Shown one piece after another: positions 25,433-34,164 of a DNA stretch of 41,447 nucleotides. This DNA comes from CAYZXU01 sp964482535 (GTDB taxonomy: Bacteria; Desulfobacterota; Desulfobacteria; Desulfobacterales; BuS5). Numbering within the stretch: position 1 is the first letter of the stretch; each line of letters begins with the position of its first letter. The stretch is from contig CAYZXU010000007.1 of NCBI GenBank assembly GCA_964482535.1, positions 1-41,447 of the forward strand. The letters are read 5' to 3'. A program made the translations under genes and the position numbers. The notes beneath the pieces were generated by a model. The model saw nothing but the letters and a program-made list of their open reading frames with translations, did not search any database and was not told where the DNA came from.

Positions 25433-27136
25433 GTGGAAAAACATAAAGTAATAATAATAGGCGGTGTTGCATGCGGTCCAAAGACTGCTGCAAGGATAAA
25501 GAGACTGAATGCTGATATGGATGTTACAATCATCGAAAAAGGTGAATTTCTTTCATATGCAGGCTGCGGTCTTCCATACTATCTTTCCAATGAGGTGAAT
25601 GACTACACTGAGCTGATGAGTACACCAACCGGTGTAGTACGGGATGCTGTATTTTTTAATAAGGTAAAAGATGTAAGGGTATTAAACAAAACACTGGCCG
25701 AGGGTGTTGACCGGGAAAAAAAAGTTGTTAATGTGCGCAATCTGGATTCCGGTGAAACTAAGGAAATTTCCTATGACAGCCTGGTGCTTGCCGTTGGAGC
25801 TTCGCCTTTTATACCGCCCATTCAGGGAGTTGACTTAAAGGGTGTTTATTCCCTTACAACTGTGGAGGATGCCCGTAATATTCGTGATATGCAGGGGGTG
25901 TTGTCCGGCAAAAATGTTGTTGTCGTAGGCGGTGGATTAATAGGGCTTGAAGCTGCTGAAGCATTTGTAAAACAGGGCATGAATGTAACAATAGTCGAAA
26001 GGCTTAAAACTGTTCTTGCGGCTTTGATAGATCCTGAGATTGCCTATCATGTACACAATGAACTGAAAAGCAAGGGGGTCAACCTCTGCCTGGATGACAG
26101 CGTTGAAAAACTTGTTGGTGATAATGAGGGCAGGGTAAAAAGTGTTGTTACGGAAAAGGGTGAATTTCCTGTAGATTTTGTATTAATGGCCATAGGCAGC
26201 AGACCGAATGCTGTGCTTGCCAAAAATATGGGGCTTGAAATTGGTGACTTCGGGGCAATCAAGGTTGATGCCTGTATGCGAACTTCGGATCCGGACATAT
26301 TTGCCGGTGGAGACTGTGTCGAGAACATAAATATTGTTACAGGGAAGCCTGCCTTTACCCCCATGGGTTCAGTTGCAAACAAGCATGGCCGTGTTATAGC
26401 CGATAATATTTGCGGCAAAGAGTCTCAGTTTAAGGGCGTGGCTGGAAGCGCAATATGCAAAATTCTTGATATAAATATTTCAAGGACAGGACTTTCCGAA
26501 CAGGAAGCAAAAAAAGAGGGCTGTGATTATATAACACTGCTCAGTCCTTCGCCTGATAAGCCCCATTTTTATCCTGATGCAAAGCTTATTATAGTCAAGT
26601 TTGTTGTGGACAAAAAAACCAGGAAGCTTTTAGGAGCTCAGATTGTTGGGCCAGGGGATGTTGCCCAGCGTATTCAGGTTGCTGTCACAGCAGTTTCAAA
26701 TGGATCTACGGTGGATGAAATCGGCTGTCTTGATCTTGCCTATGCGCCTCCTTTTGCTTCTGCAATGGATAATATTATTGTTTGTGCAAATATTGCCAGG
26801 AACAAACTCGATGGAATAGCGAGGTCTTTTTCCCCCGTTGAGGTAAAAGAAAAGATTATGAATAATGAAGATTTTATTTTCCTCGATGTAAGGGGGCCCG
26901 ATGAATATGAAATGATGCGTATTGAGGATCCAAGGGTTAAATTAATACCCCTGGGAAAACTCAGAGAGAGTATTAATGAGCTTGAAAAAGAAAAAGAGAT
27001 AATATGTTTTTGTAAAATATCCCTGCGTGGTTATGAGGCCCAGAGAATATTAGAGGCTGAAGGTTTTGGTAACGTGAAATTTATGGATGGCGGAGTTGTT
27101 TGCTGGCCCTATGATAAGTTTGTTCAATCAGCTTAA
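25433..27136 (+). CDS. CoA-disulfide reductase-like flavoprotein with C-terminal rhodanese
   Basis: Pyridine-nucleotide-disulfide oxidoreductase fused to a rhodanese, a layout known from CoA-persulfide/polysulfide reductases. The 567-residue protein starts with I-I-I-G-G-V-A-C-G for FAD, has the single redox cysteine C45 in Y-A-G-C-G-L-P-Y-Y, an NAD-binding G-G-G-L-I-G near residue 163, A-G-G-D-C-V-E for FAD, and the dimerisation domain. From about residue 470 a rhodanese domain carries D-V-R and the active-site loop C527-K-I-S-L-R532. It starts at GTG 25433 with AGGAGGGG before it. In a sulfur-metabolising anaerobe it may reduce polysulfide or CoA persulfide; NADH oxidase activity is an alternative. 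Confidence 0.9.
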   Translation: MEKHKVIIIGGVACGPKTAARIKRLNADMDVTIIEKGEFLSYAGCGLPYYLSNEVNDYTELMSTPTGVVRDAVFFNKVKDVRVLNKTLAEGVDREKKVVNVRNLDSGETKEISYDSLVLAVGASPFIPPIQGVDLKGVYSLTTVEDARNIRDMQGVLSGKNVVVVGGGLIGLEAAEAFVKQGMNVTIVERLKTVLAALIDPEIAYHVHNELKSKGVNLCLDDSVEKLVGDNEGRVKSVVTEKGEFPVDFVLMAIGSRPNAVLAKNMGLEIGDFGAIKVDACMRTSDPDIFAGGDCVENINIVTGKPAFTPMGSVANKHGRVIADNICGKESQFKGVAGSAICKILDINISRTGLSEQEAKKEGCDYITLLSPSPDKPHFYPDAKLIIVKFVVDKKTRKLLGAQIVGPGDVAQRIQVAVTAVSNGSTVDEIGCLDLAYAPPFASAMDNIIVCANIARNKLDGIARSFSPVEVKEKIMNNEDFIFLDVRGPDEYEMMRIEDPRVKLIPLGKLRESINELEKEKEIICFCKISLRGYEAQRILEAEGFGNVKFMDGGVVCWPYDKFVQSA

Positions 27137-27205
27137 GAGGGTTTTATCATACTGTAAAATTTTTGAAAGTTGAATATTCTTTCAATTAAAATAAAGGGAA
27201 TATTT

Positions 27206-27244
27206 AGTGCCTGAACAAAAAGCAGGTTTTTTCGTTCAGGTACT
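27206..27244 (+). promoter_or_regulatory. Large hairpin just ahead of the KAS III-like gene
   Basis: AGTGCCTGAAC (27206-27216) pairs with GTTCAGGTACT (27234-27244) over 11 bases with one G-U wobble, and inner A and T runs can extend the stem. It ends 15 bases before ATG 27260, has no U-tract after it, and no ribosome binding site follows, so it may affect translation or act as a weak terminator of the preceding gene. Confidence 0.5.
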
Positions 27245-27259
27245 ATTTAAATATCACTC

Positions 27260-28321
27260 ATGGCATCTTCAATTATTACAGGAAGCGGCAGTTATATCCC
27301 GGAATTAAAAATTACAAACAATCATTTTATAAACAGTAAATTTTATGGGGCCAATGGGATAAAGTTTGAAAAGATTAATTCAGATATCATTAATAAGTTC
27401 GAGGAGATAACCTGTATTAATGAAAGAAGATATGTAACAGATGATCTTTGCGCCTCTGATATTGCCTTTCATGCAGCGGAAAGGGCGCTTGAGGGCATAG
27501 ACAGGGAAAGCCTTGATTACATAATAGTGGCGCATAATATGGGTGACATGAAGGCTGATAATACCAGAACCGACATGGTCCCGTCCATAGCTTCCCGAGT
27601 TAAGCACCTGCTTAAAATAAAAAACCCCTATACTGTTGCCTATGATCTGCCTTTTGGATGTCCAGGCTGGCTGCAGGGAATTATTATGGCTGACTATTAT
27701 ATCAAATCCGGTACTGTAAAAAAGGTTCTTGTTATTGGAGCGGAGACGCTGTCAAGGATTTCAGATCCCCATGATGTTGACAGCATGTTATATTCTGACG
27801 GAGCAGGAGCAACCCTTATTGAGGCGGCAGCCGAAAACGGTGGAATTCTTTCTCACGTTACAAGATCCGATACTTATAAAAATGCTTATATGTTATGGCT
27901 TGGCGATTCCTACGATCCTGATTATCAGGGGAATGAGCTTTTTCTCAAGATGAAGGGGCATGAAGTCTATAAATATGCTGTTACTACTGTCCCTAAAGTA
28001 GTCAAGGAGAGTCTTGATAAAGCCGGACTTACATTAACCGATGTTAAAAAAATCCTGATACACCAGGCAAATGAAAAAATGGATATTGCCATATTAAAGC
28101 GGCTGTTTAAACTCTATAATATTAAGGAGATCCCACCGGAGATAATGCCTATGACAATTTCATGGCTGGGAAACAGTTCTGTTGCAACCCTCCCCACATT
28201 ATTCGATCTGCTGCAAAGAGGGCTTCTGAATTACCGGAAGCTGAACTCAGGAGATATTGCTGTATTCGCCTCTGTTGGAGCAGGTATGAATATTAATTCT
28301 GTTGTTTACAGAGTTCCCTGA
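27260..28321 (+). CDS. 3-oxoacyl-ACP synthase III-like enzyme (KAS III)
   Basis: Condensing enzyme of the FabH superfamily. The 353-residue protein has the Cys-His-Asn triad: C134 in P-F-G-C-P-G-W, H268 in I-H-Q-A-N-E-K and N305 in W-L-G-N-S-S-V-A-T. FabH proteins are about 320 residues; the extra length comes mainly from the N-terminal region. No acyl carrier protein or fab genes are adjacent, so a role outside primary fatty-acid synthesis (lipid head-group, signal or specialised product) is possible. A large hairpin and no clear ribosome binding site precede the ATG. Confidence 0.88.
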   Translation: MASSIITGSGSYIPELKITNNHFINSKFYGANGIKFEKINSDIINKFEEITCINERRYVTDDLCASDIAFHAAERALEGIDRESLDYIIVAHNMGDMKADNTRTDMVPSIASRVKHLLKIKNPYTVAYDLPFGCPGWLQGIIMADYYIKSGTVKKVLVIGAETLSRISDPHDVDSMLYSDGAGATLIEAAAENGGILSHVTRSDTYKNAYMLWLGDSYDPDYQGNELFLKMKGHEVYKYAVTTVPKVVKESLDKAGLTLTDVKKILIHQANEKMDIAILKRLFKLYNIKEIPPEIMPMTISWLGNSSVATLPTLFDLLQRGLLNYRKLNSGDIAVFASVGAGMNINSVVYRVP

Positions 28322-28516
28322 TATAAGCGAAGATTTTTTTTCGAATAGACTCTTTGTGTTTTGAGAATTTTCATTAAAAATCCCTCCAAGCGGTGTTCTG
28401 AAAAATATAAAATATGAGAGTTGACTTCTAATATTGGTTGGTTTAAAACTTGCCAGTCATTAACAATTATACTACTTTTTTTTACAATTTTATCAATGCG
28501 GGTTAAGTAAAAAAGA

Positions 28517-29764
28517 ATGTCTTTAGAATACTATATCTTAATAACAGGTTTGGTTTTTGGTTTTTATATGTCCTGGAATATCGGGGCTAACGATGTTGCC
28601 AATTCAATGGCCTCCGCTGTGGGAGCCAAGGCCATAACAATAAAGCAGGCAATAGTGCTTGCAGGAATATTAAACGTAGTGGGCGCAGCATTTATCGGCT
28701 CACACGTGGCGAAAACAATAAGCAAGGGGATAGTCTCCACAGAGGTTCTTGCCGATCCCCATGCTATGCTTCTTGGATCTCTTTCAGCCCTTCTTGCCTC
28801 TGCCTTGTGGATAAGCTTTGCAACATGGAAATCGCTTCCTGTCTCAACAACCCATTCCATTGTTGGCGCAATGATCGGCTTTGGGATAATGGTCGGCGGG
28901 TTTAATGTGATCAAATGGGACAAAGTTCTGATGGTTGTTGCAAGCTGGATAATTTCACCCTTTTTCAGTTTTATAATCGCCTTTTTTTTGTTTAAATTTA
29001 TTGTAAAAGTCATACTTTCCAAAAAAAATCCCCTTTCCTGTGCATTTAAGTATTCTCCTCTTTTTATAGGAATAACAGTTTTTGTGGTGGTTTTGTCGTT
29101 TCTTTTTAAAACTCCTATGGGTAAAAATCTGTCATTAGATACATACACCGCAATAATGGCAGCATTTATTGTTGCTGTAATTTTAGGTATCACAGGCACA
29201 ATGGCATTAAAACATTTTATTAAGGACAGTAAAGATAATGACGCAGAACCTGTTTTCAAGAAAATCCAGGTGGGGACTGCATGTTATGTCGCACTGGCGC
29301 ATGGTTCCAATGATGTTGCTAATGCCATAGGCCCCCTTGCCGTAATCTATTCTCTGGTCAAACCTGGAATTGACATCGCTGCAATGGACAGCGTCAACAC
29401 CTCAGTTCAGGTGCCTTTTTTTCTCCTCTTATTCGGAGGCGTAGGCATAGCCTGCGGTATTGCAATGGCTGGGGCCAGGGTTATGGATACCATTGGCAAA
29501 AAAATAACAACCCTGACAAATGCAAGGGGGTTCGCAGTTGAATTTGCTGCAGCAACCACTGTGATGTTTGCCTCAAAATTAGGACTTCCGGTTTCAACCA
29601 CACATGCAGCAGTCGGCGGAGTACTCGGTGTGGGCATGGCCAGGGGAATCGAAGCTGTAAATTTTAGAATAGTATACAAAATAATGTTATACTGGATATT
29701 GACAGTGCCTGCTGCGGCTATTACCAGTATGATTATATTTAAAATACTTCAATTTTTTTTATAG
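28517..29764 (+). CDS. pit: PiT-family inorganic phosphate transporter
   Basis: Low-affinity cation-coupled phosphate permease. The 415-residue, strongly hydrophobic protein has about ten membrane helices and the two PiT signatures G-A-N-D-V-A-N-S (N-terminal half) and G-S-N-D-V-A-N-A-I-G-P (C-terminal half), plus two related P-V-S-T-T-H motifs, showing the internal duplication. It is followed after 12 bases by a DUF47 gene, the usual partner. No strong Shine-Dalgarno precedes ATG 28517. Sulfate or other anion transport by this family is known in other groups, but phosphate is most likely with the DUF47 partner. Confidence 0.93.
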   Translation: MSLEYYILITGLVFGFYMSWNIGANDVANSMASAVGAKAITIKQAIVLAGILNVVGAAFIGSHVAKTISKGIVSTEVLADPHAMLLGSLSALLASALWISFATWKSLPVSTTHSIVGAMIGFGIMVGGFNVIKWDKVLMVVASWIISPFFSFIIAFFLFKFIVKVILSKKNPLSCAFKYSPLFIGITVFVVVLSFLFKTPMGKNLSLDTYTAIMAAFIVAVILGITGTMALKHFIKDSKDNDAEPVFKKIQVGTACYVALAHGSNDVANAIGPLAVIYSLVKPGIDIAAMDSVNTSVQVPFFLLLFGGVGIACGIAMAGARVMDTIGKKITTLTNARGFAVEFAAATTVMFASKLGLPVSTTHAAVGGVLGVGMARGIEAVNFRIVYKIMLYWILTVPAAAITSMIIFKILQFFL

Positions 29765-29776
29765 GGAGTATCTTAT

Positions 29777-30445
29777 ATGCGAATACCATTAATATCATTA
29801 TTTATTACATCACCTTTTGACGGTCTGCAGGAACATGCAGAAAAGGTAAAAGAATGTGCATGGGCGTTTCAACAGGCAATCGAATGTCATGTTGCTGATA
29901 AATGCCTTACATTTGAAGATATAAGGCGGGATGTTATTAAGCTTGAGAGTGAAGCTGATGCCATTAAACGACGGATAAGGGGGCATATCCCCAAAGGTAC
30001 TTTGCTGCCCGTGGACAAATTTCAGCTATTTAGATATTTAAAAGAGCAGGACAACGTGCTGGATGCAGTGGAAGATGCACTTGACTGGATTTCCTACAGG
30101 TCTGATCCGGGAATACCAAAAGAGCTTGAAAAGGAGTTTTTCCTTCTGGTGGATTCGGTTATCGAACCCATAGAAGAGCTAACCAAGATGGTGTTTGAAG
30201 CGAGAAAATATTTTAAAAATTATTCGGAAAAACAGCGCAATGTTGTAAAACATATAATTAACAACCTGAGACGCCAGGAACATGATGCGGACAAGCTGGA
30301 AGATATTATAAAGGAAAAGGTGTTTAATATGATAACAGACCCTGTTACTGTTTTTCATATGATTAGACTGGCAGAAACCATAGGCTCCATAGCTGATCAT
30401 GCAGAAAACGCAGGGGATATGATGAGGGCAATGATTGCCAAATAG
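29777..30445 (+). CDS. DUF47/PhoU-like PiT accessory protein
   Basis: A 222-residue helical protein of the TIGR00153/DUF47 family, PhoU-like regulators encoded beside PiT transporters. Features: N-terminal S-P-F-D-G-L-Q-E-H-A, an E-S-E-A-D-A-I-K-R-R segment near residue 57 and a C-terminal A-E-T-I-G-S-I-A-D-H-A-E-N-A-G-D motif, which in PhoU proteins belongs to metal-binding helices. AGGGAG lies before ATG 29777. It probably modulates the adjacent transporter. Convergent with a zinc-ribbon gene 10 bases away. Confidence 0.92.
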   Translation: MRIPLISLFITSPFDGLQEHAEKVKECAWAFQQAIECHVADKCLTFEDIRRDVIKLESEADAIKRRIRGHIPKGTLLPVDKFQLFRYLKEQDNVLDAVEDALDWISYRSDPGIPKELEKEFFLLVDSVIEPIEELTKMVFEARKYFKNYSEKQRNVVKHIINNLRRQEHDADKLEDIIKEKVFNMITDPVTVFHMIRLAETIGSIADHAENAGDMMRAMIAK

Positions 30446-30455
30446 CGTTGGCTTT

Positions 30456-30686
30456 TTAACTTTTGAAAAAATACCACCATATGTAAAAACCAAACCCCAG
30501 CCATGCAATGAGGCATATGGTATAGGTAAGCCAGTCAAAAGGTTTTTTAGCTATTCCGTGCTTGTTGACAGGTCCAACTTTTTTTTTACAGGAAGAACAT
30601 ACTTTGGCATCTACGGTAAGGTATGTAAAGCATTCAGGACATCTTTTTGTCGTATAATCATGCTTGTTTTTCTTTTGCTCATCCAT
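30456..30686 (-). CDS. Small zinc-ribbon membrane protein
   Basis: From ATG 30686 (AAAGG ten bases upstream) the product is 76 residues; an earlier ATG at 30740 would add 18. It has a C-P-E-C ... C-S-S-C zinc ribbon in the N-terminal half and one C-terminal membrane helix rich in W, Y and F (T-I-C-L-I-A-W-L-G-F-G-F-Y). The layout suggests a tail-anchored zinc ribbon with the ribbon in the cytoplasm. Function unknown. It is 69 bases downstream of the PpiD-like gene, on the same strand, and probably cotranscribed with it. Confidence 0.65.
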   Translation of the reverse strand: MDEQKKNKHDYTTKRCPECFTYLTVDAKVCSSCKKKVGPVNKHGIAKKPFDWLTYTICLIAWLGFGFYIWWYFFKS

Positions 30687-30754
30687 GAAAGACCCGCCTT
30701 TGTTTAAAAAATAAGTTTTAAGTTTCTGAACTTCAAACATCTAAAACCCAAAAC

Positions 30755-32326
30755 CTATAATCCCTGATAACCTTTACCATAGGAAATCTCGCTTCTGCTT
30801 TTAATTTCCTTCATCCATGTATTAAAGATTTCCGCCTGTTTTCGTTCAAAAATCTTTTCTTTAATTTCCGTTTTTTCATTTTCAGAATTTTCAGATTCTG
30901 TTTTTTGTTTCCCCTTAAATTCCAATACATAATATCCTTTTGAGTTTTTTATTACATTTTCAGGGAATTTTGTTTTGTCTGAAAGTCCGAAAGAGCTCTC
31001 GGCGATCTGCATATCATAACCTATTCCAGGTATTGGCTGATTTCTTTTAAAAAAACCTGTGGAGACAGGTGTAAGATTATACTTTTTTTCCGCTTCAATC
31101 ATGGAGCCGCCTTTTTTAAGTTCAGCAAGCAATTCTTTTGCATCAATGGAGGCCTTTTCATTCTTTTTCAACTTTGTAAAATCTGATAAAACCTTTTCTT
31201 TTACATCTGCAAAGTCAGGAATCCTTTCAGATATTTTTTTGGTAACCTGTATAATATAGTACCCGTCCTCCAGGTCTATGATATCACTGATCTGCATAAC
31301 AGGAAGATTAAAGGCTGCTGCCGCAAATCCGGTCTGATTTTTAACCCCTTTAACAGGACCTCTATCAGTAAAAAAATCCGTGGTTATTAAATTCAGATTT
31401 TGTTGCTTTGCAATTTTAACAAAATCCTCATTATTATATGATGTTTCGTAAACCCTTTCGGCTTCATCGTATGCGATACTATTGGCCTTTTCCATTTTTA
31501 ATGTTGCTCGAATCTCATTTCTTGTCTCATCGCTTAAGGGTTCCTTAAACTTCTCTGTATTTGCATCAAAATATTCCTGAATATCGGTCTGTGTAATATC
31601 AATATTTGAGGTATAAGAATCAGGGTCAAAATAAAGATAACGAGCTTCAATTTCAGGTTTGGTTTTATAGGAATTTTTGTTATCTTCAAAGTGCTTTTTA
31701 ACCTCTTCGTTCAACGGTTTAACATCATCGTACCTTGCGGGGTCAAAGCAGATAAAATCTATATTGACTGAAGTGTTAATCCATTGATACCATTCCATTA
31801 CTTCTATATCTGATACTTTAATCCCTGCAGTAATAAAGTTGATTAACTTTTCAATTAACATTGACTCTCCCATAACAACTTCAAACTTTTCAGGAGATAT
31901 TTTCTGGTAGTTCAGTACTCTTTTGTACATGTTTTTACTGAACTCTCCGTTTTCATGAAAAACTTTTAAACTGTATATTGCGTTGGTAAGCTCTTGCTCC
32001 GATACTTTTAAATTCAGCTTTTTGGCCTCCTGAATTAAAAGTTTTTGTTCAATTATTTTATCCACTGCATGACGTTTTAACCCAAGGGCTTTTATCATAT
32101 CATCGTCAAAATTTTTTCCAAAATTTTTACGTGCCTGTTCGATAATTTTGTTATATTCATCCCAAAATTCTTCAATAGTAATGATCTGCCCATTAACCTG
32201 AGCCACTGTTTTATTCTTATCAGCCTTAAAACTTCCTACGCCCCAGAAAGCAAAAACGATAATAATTATACCAAAAATAATTTTGATCATCCAGGTTCCA
32301 GTATATTTTCGCATTAAATCGAGCAT
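30755..32326 (-). CDS. PpiD/SurA-like membrane-anchored peptidyl-prolyl isomerase
   Basis: Periplasmic chaperone or foldase for newly exported proteins. The 523-residue protein has an N-terminal anchor helix (about 13-31, I-K-I-I-F-G-I-I-I-I-V-F-A-F-W), a SurA_N-like region with Q-V-N-G-Q-I-I-T, a parvulin-type domain in the middle (about 230-370) and a second helical C-terminal part. This order is that of PpiD rather than the soluble SurA. Residue conservation in the parvulin domain looks loose, so isomerase activity is uncertain. The downstream small zinc-ribbon gene may belong to the same transcript. Confidence 0.85.
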   Translation of the reverse strand: MLDLMRKYTGTWMIKIIFGIIIIVFAFWGVGSFKADKNKTVAQVNGQIITIEEFWDEYNKIIEQARKNFGKNFDDDMIKALGLKRHAVDKIIEQKLLIQEAKKLNLKVSEQELTNAIYSLKVFHENGEFSKNMYKRVLNYQKISPEKFEVVMGESMLIEKLINFITAGIKVSDIEVMEWYQWINTSVNIDFICFDPARYDDVKPLNEEVKKHFEDNKNSYKTKPEIEARYLYFDPDSYTSNIDITQTDIQEYFDANTEKFKEPLSDETRNEIRATLKMEKANSIAYDEAERVYETSYNNEDFVKIAKQQNLNLITTDFFTDRGPVKGVKNQTGFAAAAFNLPVMQISDIIDLEDGYYIIQVTKKISERIPDFADVKEKVLSDFTKLKKNEKASIDAKELLAELKKGGSMIEAEKKYNLTPVSTGFFKRNQPIPGIGYDMQIAESSFGLSDKTKFPENVIKNSKGYYVLEFKGKQKTESENSENEKTEIKEKIFERKQAEIFNTWMKEIKSRSEISYGKGYQGL

Positions 32327-32589
32327 CTTTTTTTCCTTGCATCTTTAACTGGTTAAATTTTTCAAAAAATTGGGGAACAATAAAATTCTTATATGTTTAA
32401 TATGTTATAAATTAATTTTAAAGATTATTTTTTCTTGCTGATTTTGTCAACAATTTCATATTAAATCAACAGTGCAGCCGCATTTTTTGTTTTACAAAAA
32501 TGGCAAAATCATATATTGCACTATGTCTGTTAACACTTTTGAAGACTTTTCAAAGGTTTTGTATTGGCACAACATTTTTGGGAAAATAT

Positions 32590-34032
32590 ATGAATATTGT
32601 AGAAGTTATAAAGAAAGAGACCATAGATTTTAGAAAAAAAATTGCTGTTATAGAACAAAGAAGGTCAATCTCATATTCCGAACTTTTTGAAGCGGTTGAC
32701 ATTTCTGCCTCTGCCCTCAAAAAATTTGGTATACTTCCATCTGAGAGGGTCGCTTTAATATGTGAAGACAGCATTGAATACATTATAATAAGCCTTGCAG
32801 TTTTATCCATAAACGCCGTCCTTGTCCCTGTGTCGACGGCTTTGTCAAAAAAAGAGATTGAAGCAGTATTAGACAGGATTCAGGTTAATCATCTTATCTT
32901 TGAAAATACCCGTTATGAAAAAAACGATGATATCCGGATTTTATCAAACGAATATCTTGAAAGAGAGATATTTTTATGCAGATGCAGCTCCAGTGATAAT
33001 ATGCCTGCGGGTTATTATGAAATGGGACCTGCTTTTATACGTTTTTCTTCCGGCACCACCGGCGCAAGCAAGGGCGTTGTCTTATCCCATAGATCCATCC
33101 TTGAAAGAACAGATGCAGCTGACAGGGGGTTGCAGATAACTTCAGATGATGTTGTTGTCTGGGTTCTTCCCATGAGTTTTCATTTTGTGGTAACTATACT
33201 TCTTTTTTTGCGTCGTTCATCCACCATTATTCTTTCAGGCAAAAAGTCGTTTCCTGAATATCTCGAAGAAGGGCTTAAAGTCCACAGGGGGACATTTATA
33301 TATGCTTCTCCCTTTCACTATGAGATGTTGATAAATAATGACAAATATGGTCATGATTTATTGTCAGGCGTACGTATTGCCGTATCAACGGCAATGAAGC
33401 AGCCTGCTTTGGCGGCACAGGCATTTTATGAAAAATTCGGTCTGGAATTAACCGAAGCTTATGGTCTTATTGAAGCAGGGCTGCCATTTATAAACTTTTC
33501 AAATAATGCTGCAAAAAGGGGTTCTGTGGGAAAAATTCTTCCTGATTACAGGTTGAAAATTGTAAATCCCGATGCTCAAGGGATAGGCGAAATACATATT
33601 AAGGGCAAAGGTTTTTTCGACGCTTATTTTTCTCCGTGGCAGGGCAGGGAAAAGATAATGTCTGATGGATGGTTTTATACCGGTGATCTTGGAAGAGCCG
33701 ATAATGACGGGTATCTTTTTCTTGTCGGCAGGGGGAAGAATGTTATTAATTTTGCCGGTACGAAGATTTTTCCTTATGAAGTTGAATCTGTTATTAATCA
33801 GCATCCCTGTGTAAAGGAATCAGTTGTTTATGGCATTGACCATGCCAGGTTTGGAGAATTGCCATGTGCGGATATTGTTGTTTTGGATAAAAACAATAAG
33901 AATCCGGCTATGCTGCGTGATGAAATACGCGGGTATTGTTCCGGACATCTTGCATCTTATAAGGTGCCCAAAGAGTTCAAGTTTGTTTCAAGACTCAGCA
34001 GGACTTACAGTGGAAAGATAAAGCGGTGGTAA
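32590..34032 (+). CDS. AMP-dependent acyl-CoA synthetase/ligase
   Basis: Class I adenylate-forming enzyme, likely acyl-CoA or aryl-CoA synthetase. The 480-residue protein has P-loop S-S-G-T-T-G-A-S-K-G (about 155-165), Y-G-L-I-E-A-G, T-G-D-L-G-R and the hinge R-G-K-N-V-I-N-F-A-G, and ends S-G-K-I-K-R-W with the catalytic Lys. It is shorter than typical synthetases (500-650). The start at 32590 is chosen because GGGAAAA precedes it and the alignable protein begins there; the open frame extends to 32500 with a hydrophobic but unsupported N-terminus. Substrate unknown. Confidence 0.88.
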   Translation: MNIVEVIKKETIDFRKKIAVIEQRRSISYSELFEAVDISASALKKFGILPSERVALICEDSIEYIIISLAVLSINAVLVPVSTALSKKEIEAVLDRIQVNHLIFENTRYEKNDDIRILSNEYLEREIFLCRCSSSDNMPAGYYEMGPAFIRFSSGTTGASKGVVLSHRSILERTDAADRGLQITSDDVVVWVLPMSFHFVVTILLFLRRSSTIILSGKKSFPEYLEEGLKVHRGTFIYASPFHYEMLINNDKYGHDLLSGVRIAVSTAMKQPALAAQAFYEKFGLELTEAYGLIEAGLPFINFSNNAAKRGSVGKILPDYRLKIVNPDAQGIGEIHIKGKGFFDAYFSPWQGREKIMSDGWFYTGDLGRADNDGYLFLVGRGKNVINFAGTKIFPYEVESVINQHPCVKESVVYGIDHARFGELPCADIVVLDKNNKNPAMLRDEIRGYCSGHLASYKVPKEFKFVSRLSRTYSGKIKRW

Positions 34033-34164
34033 CAGCGAGTCTGTATTTTTCTTGACTTCAAAGTTTTTTTTTATGTAAATAAAATGTTATTTGATGGTGT
34101 CACAGGTTTTGGTTTTTACGGGTTTATCAAAAAATAAAGACAACTCATTTGCGGGGGATATTAC

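Noticed and set aside
32500..32589. N-terminal extension of the acyl-CoA synthetase frame resembling a signal peptide.
   Set aside because: No ribosome binding site at 32500; the family homology begins at the ATG at 32590, which has GGGAAAA upstream.
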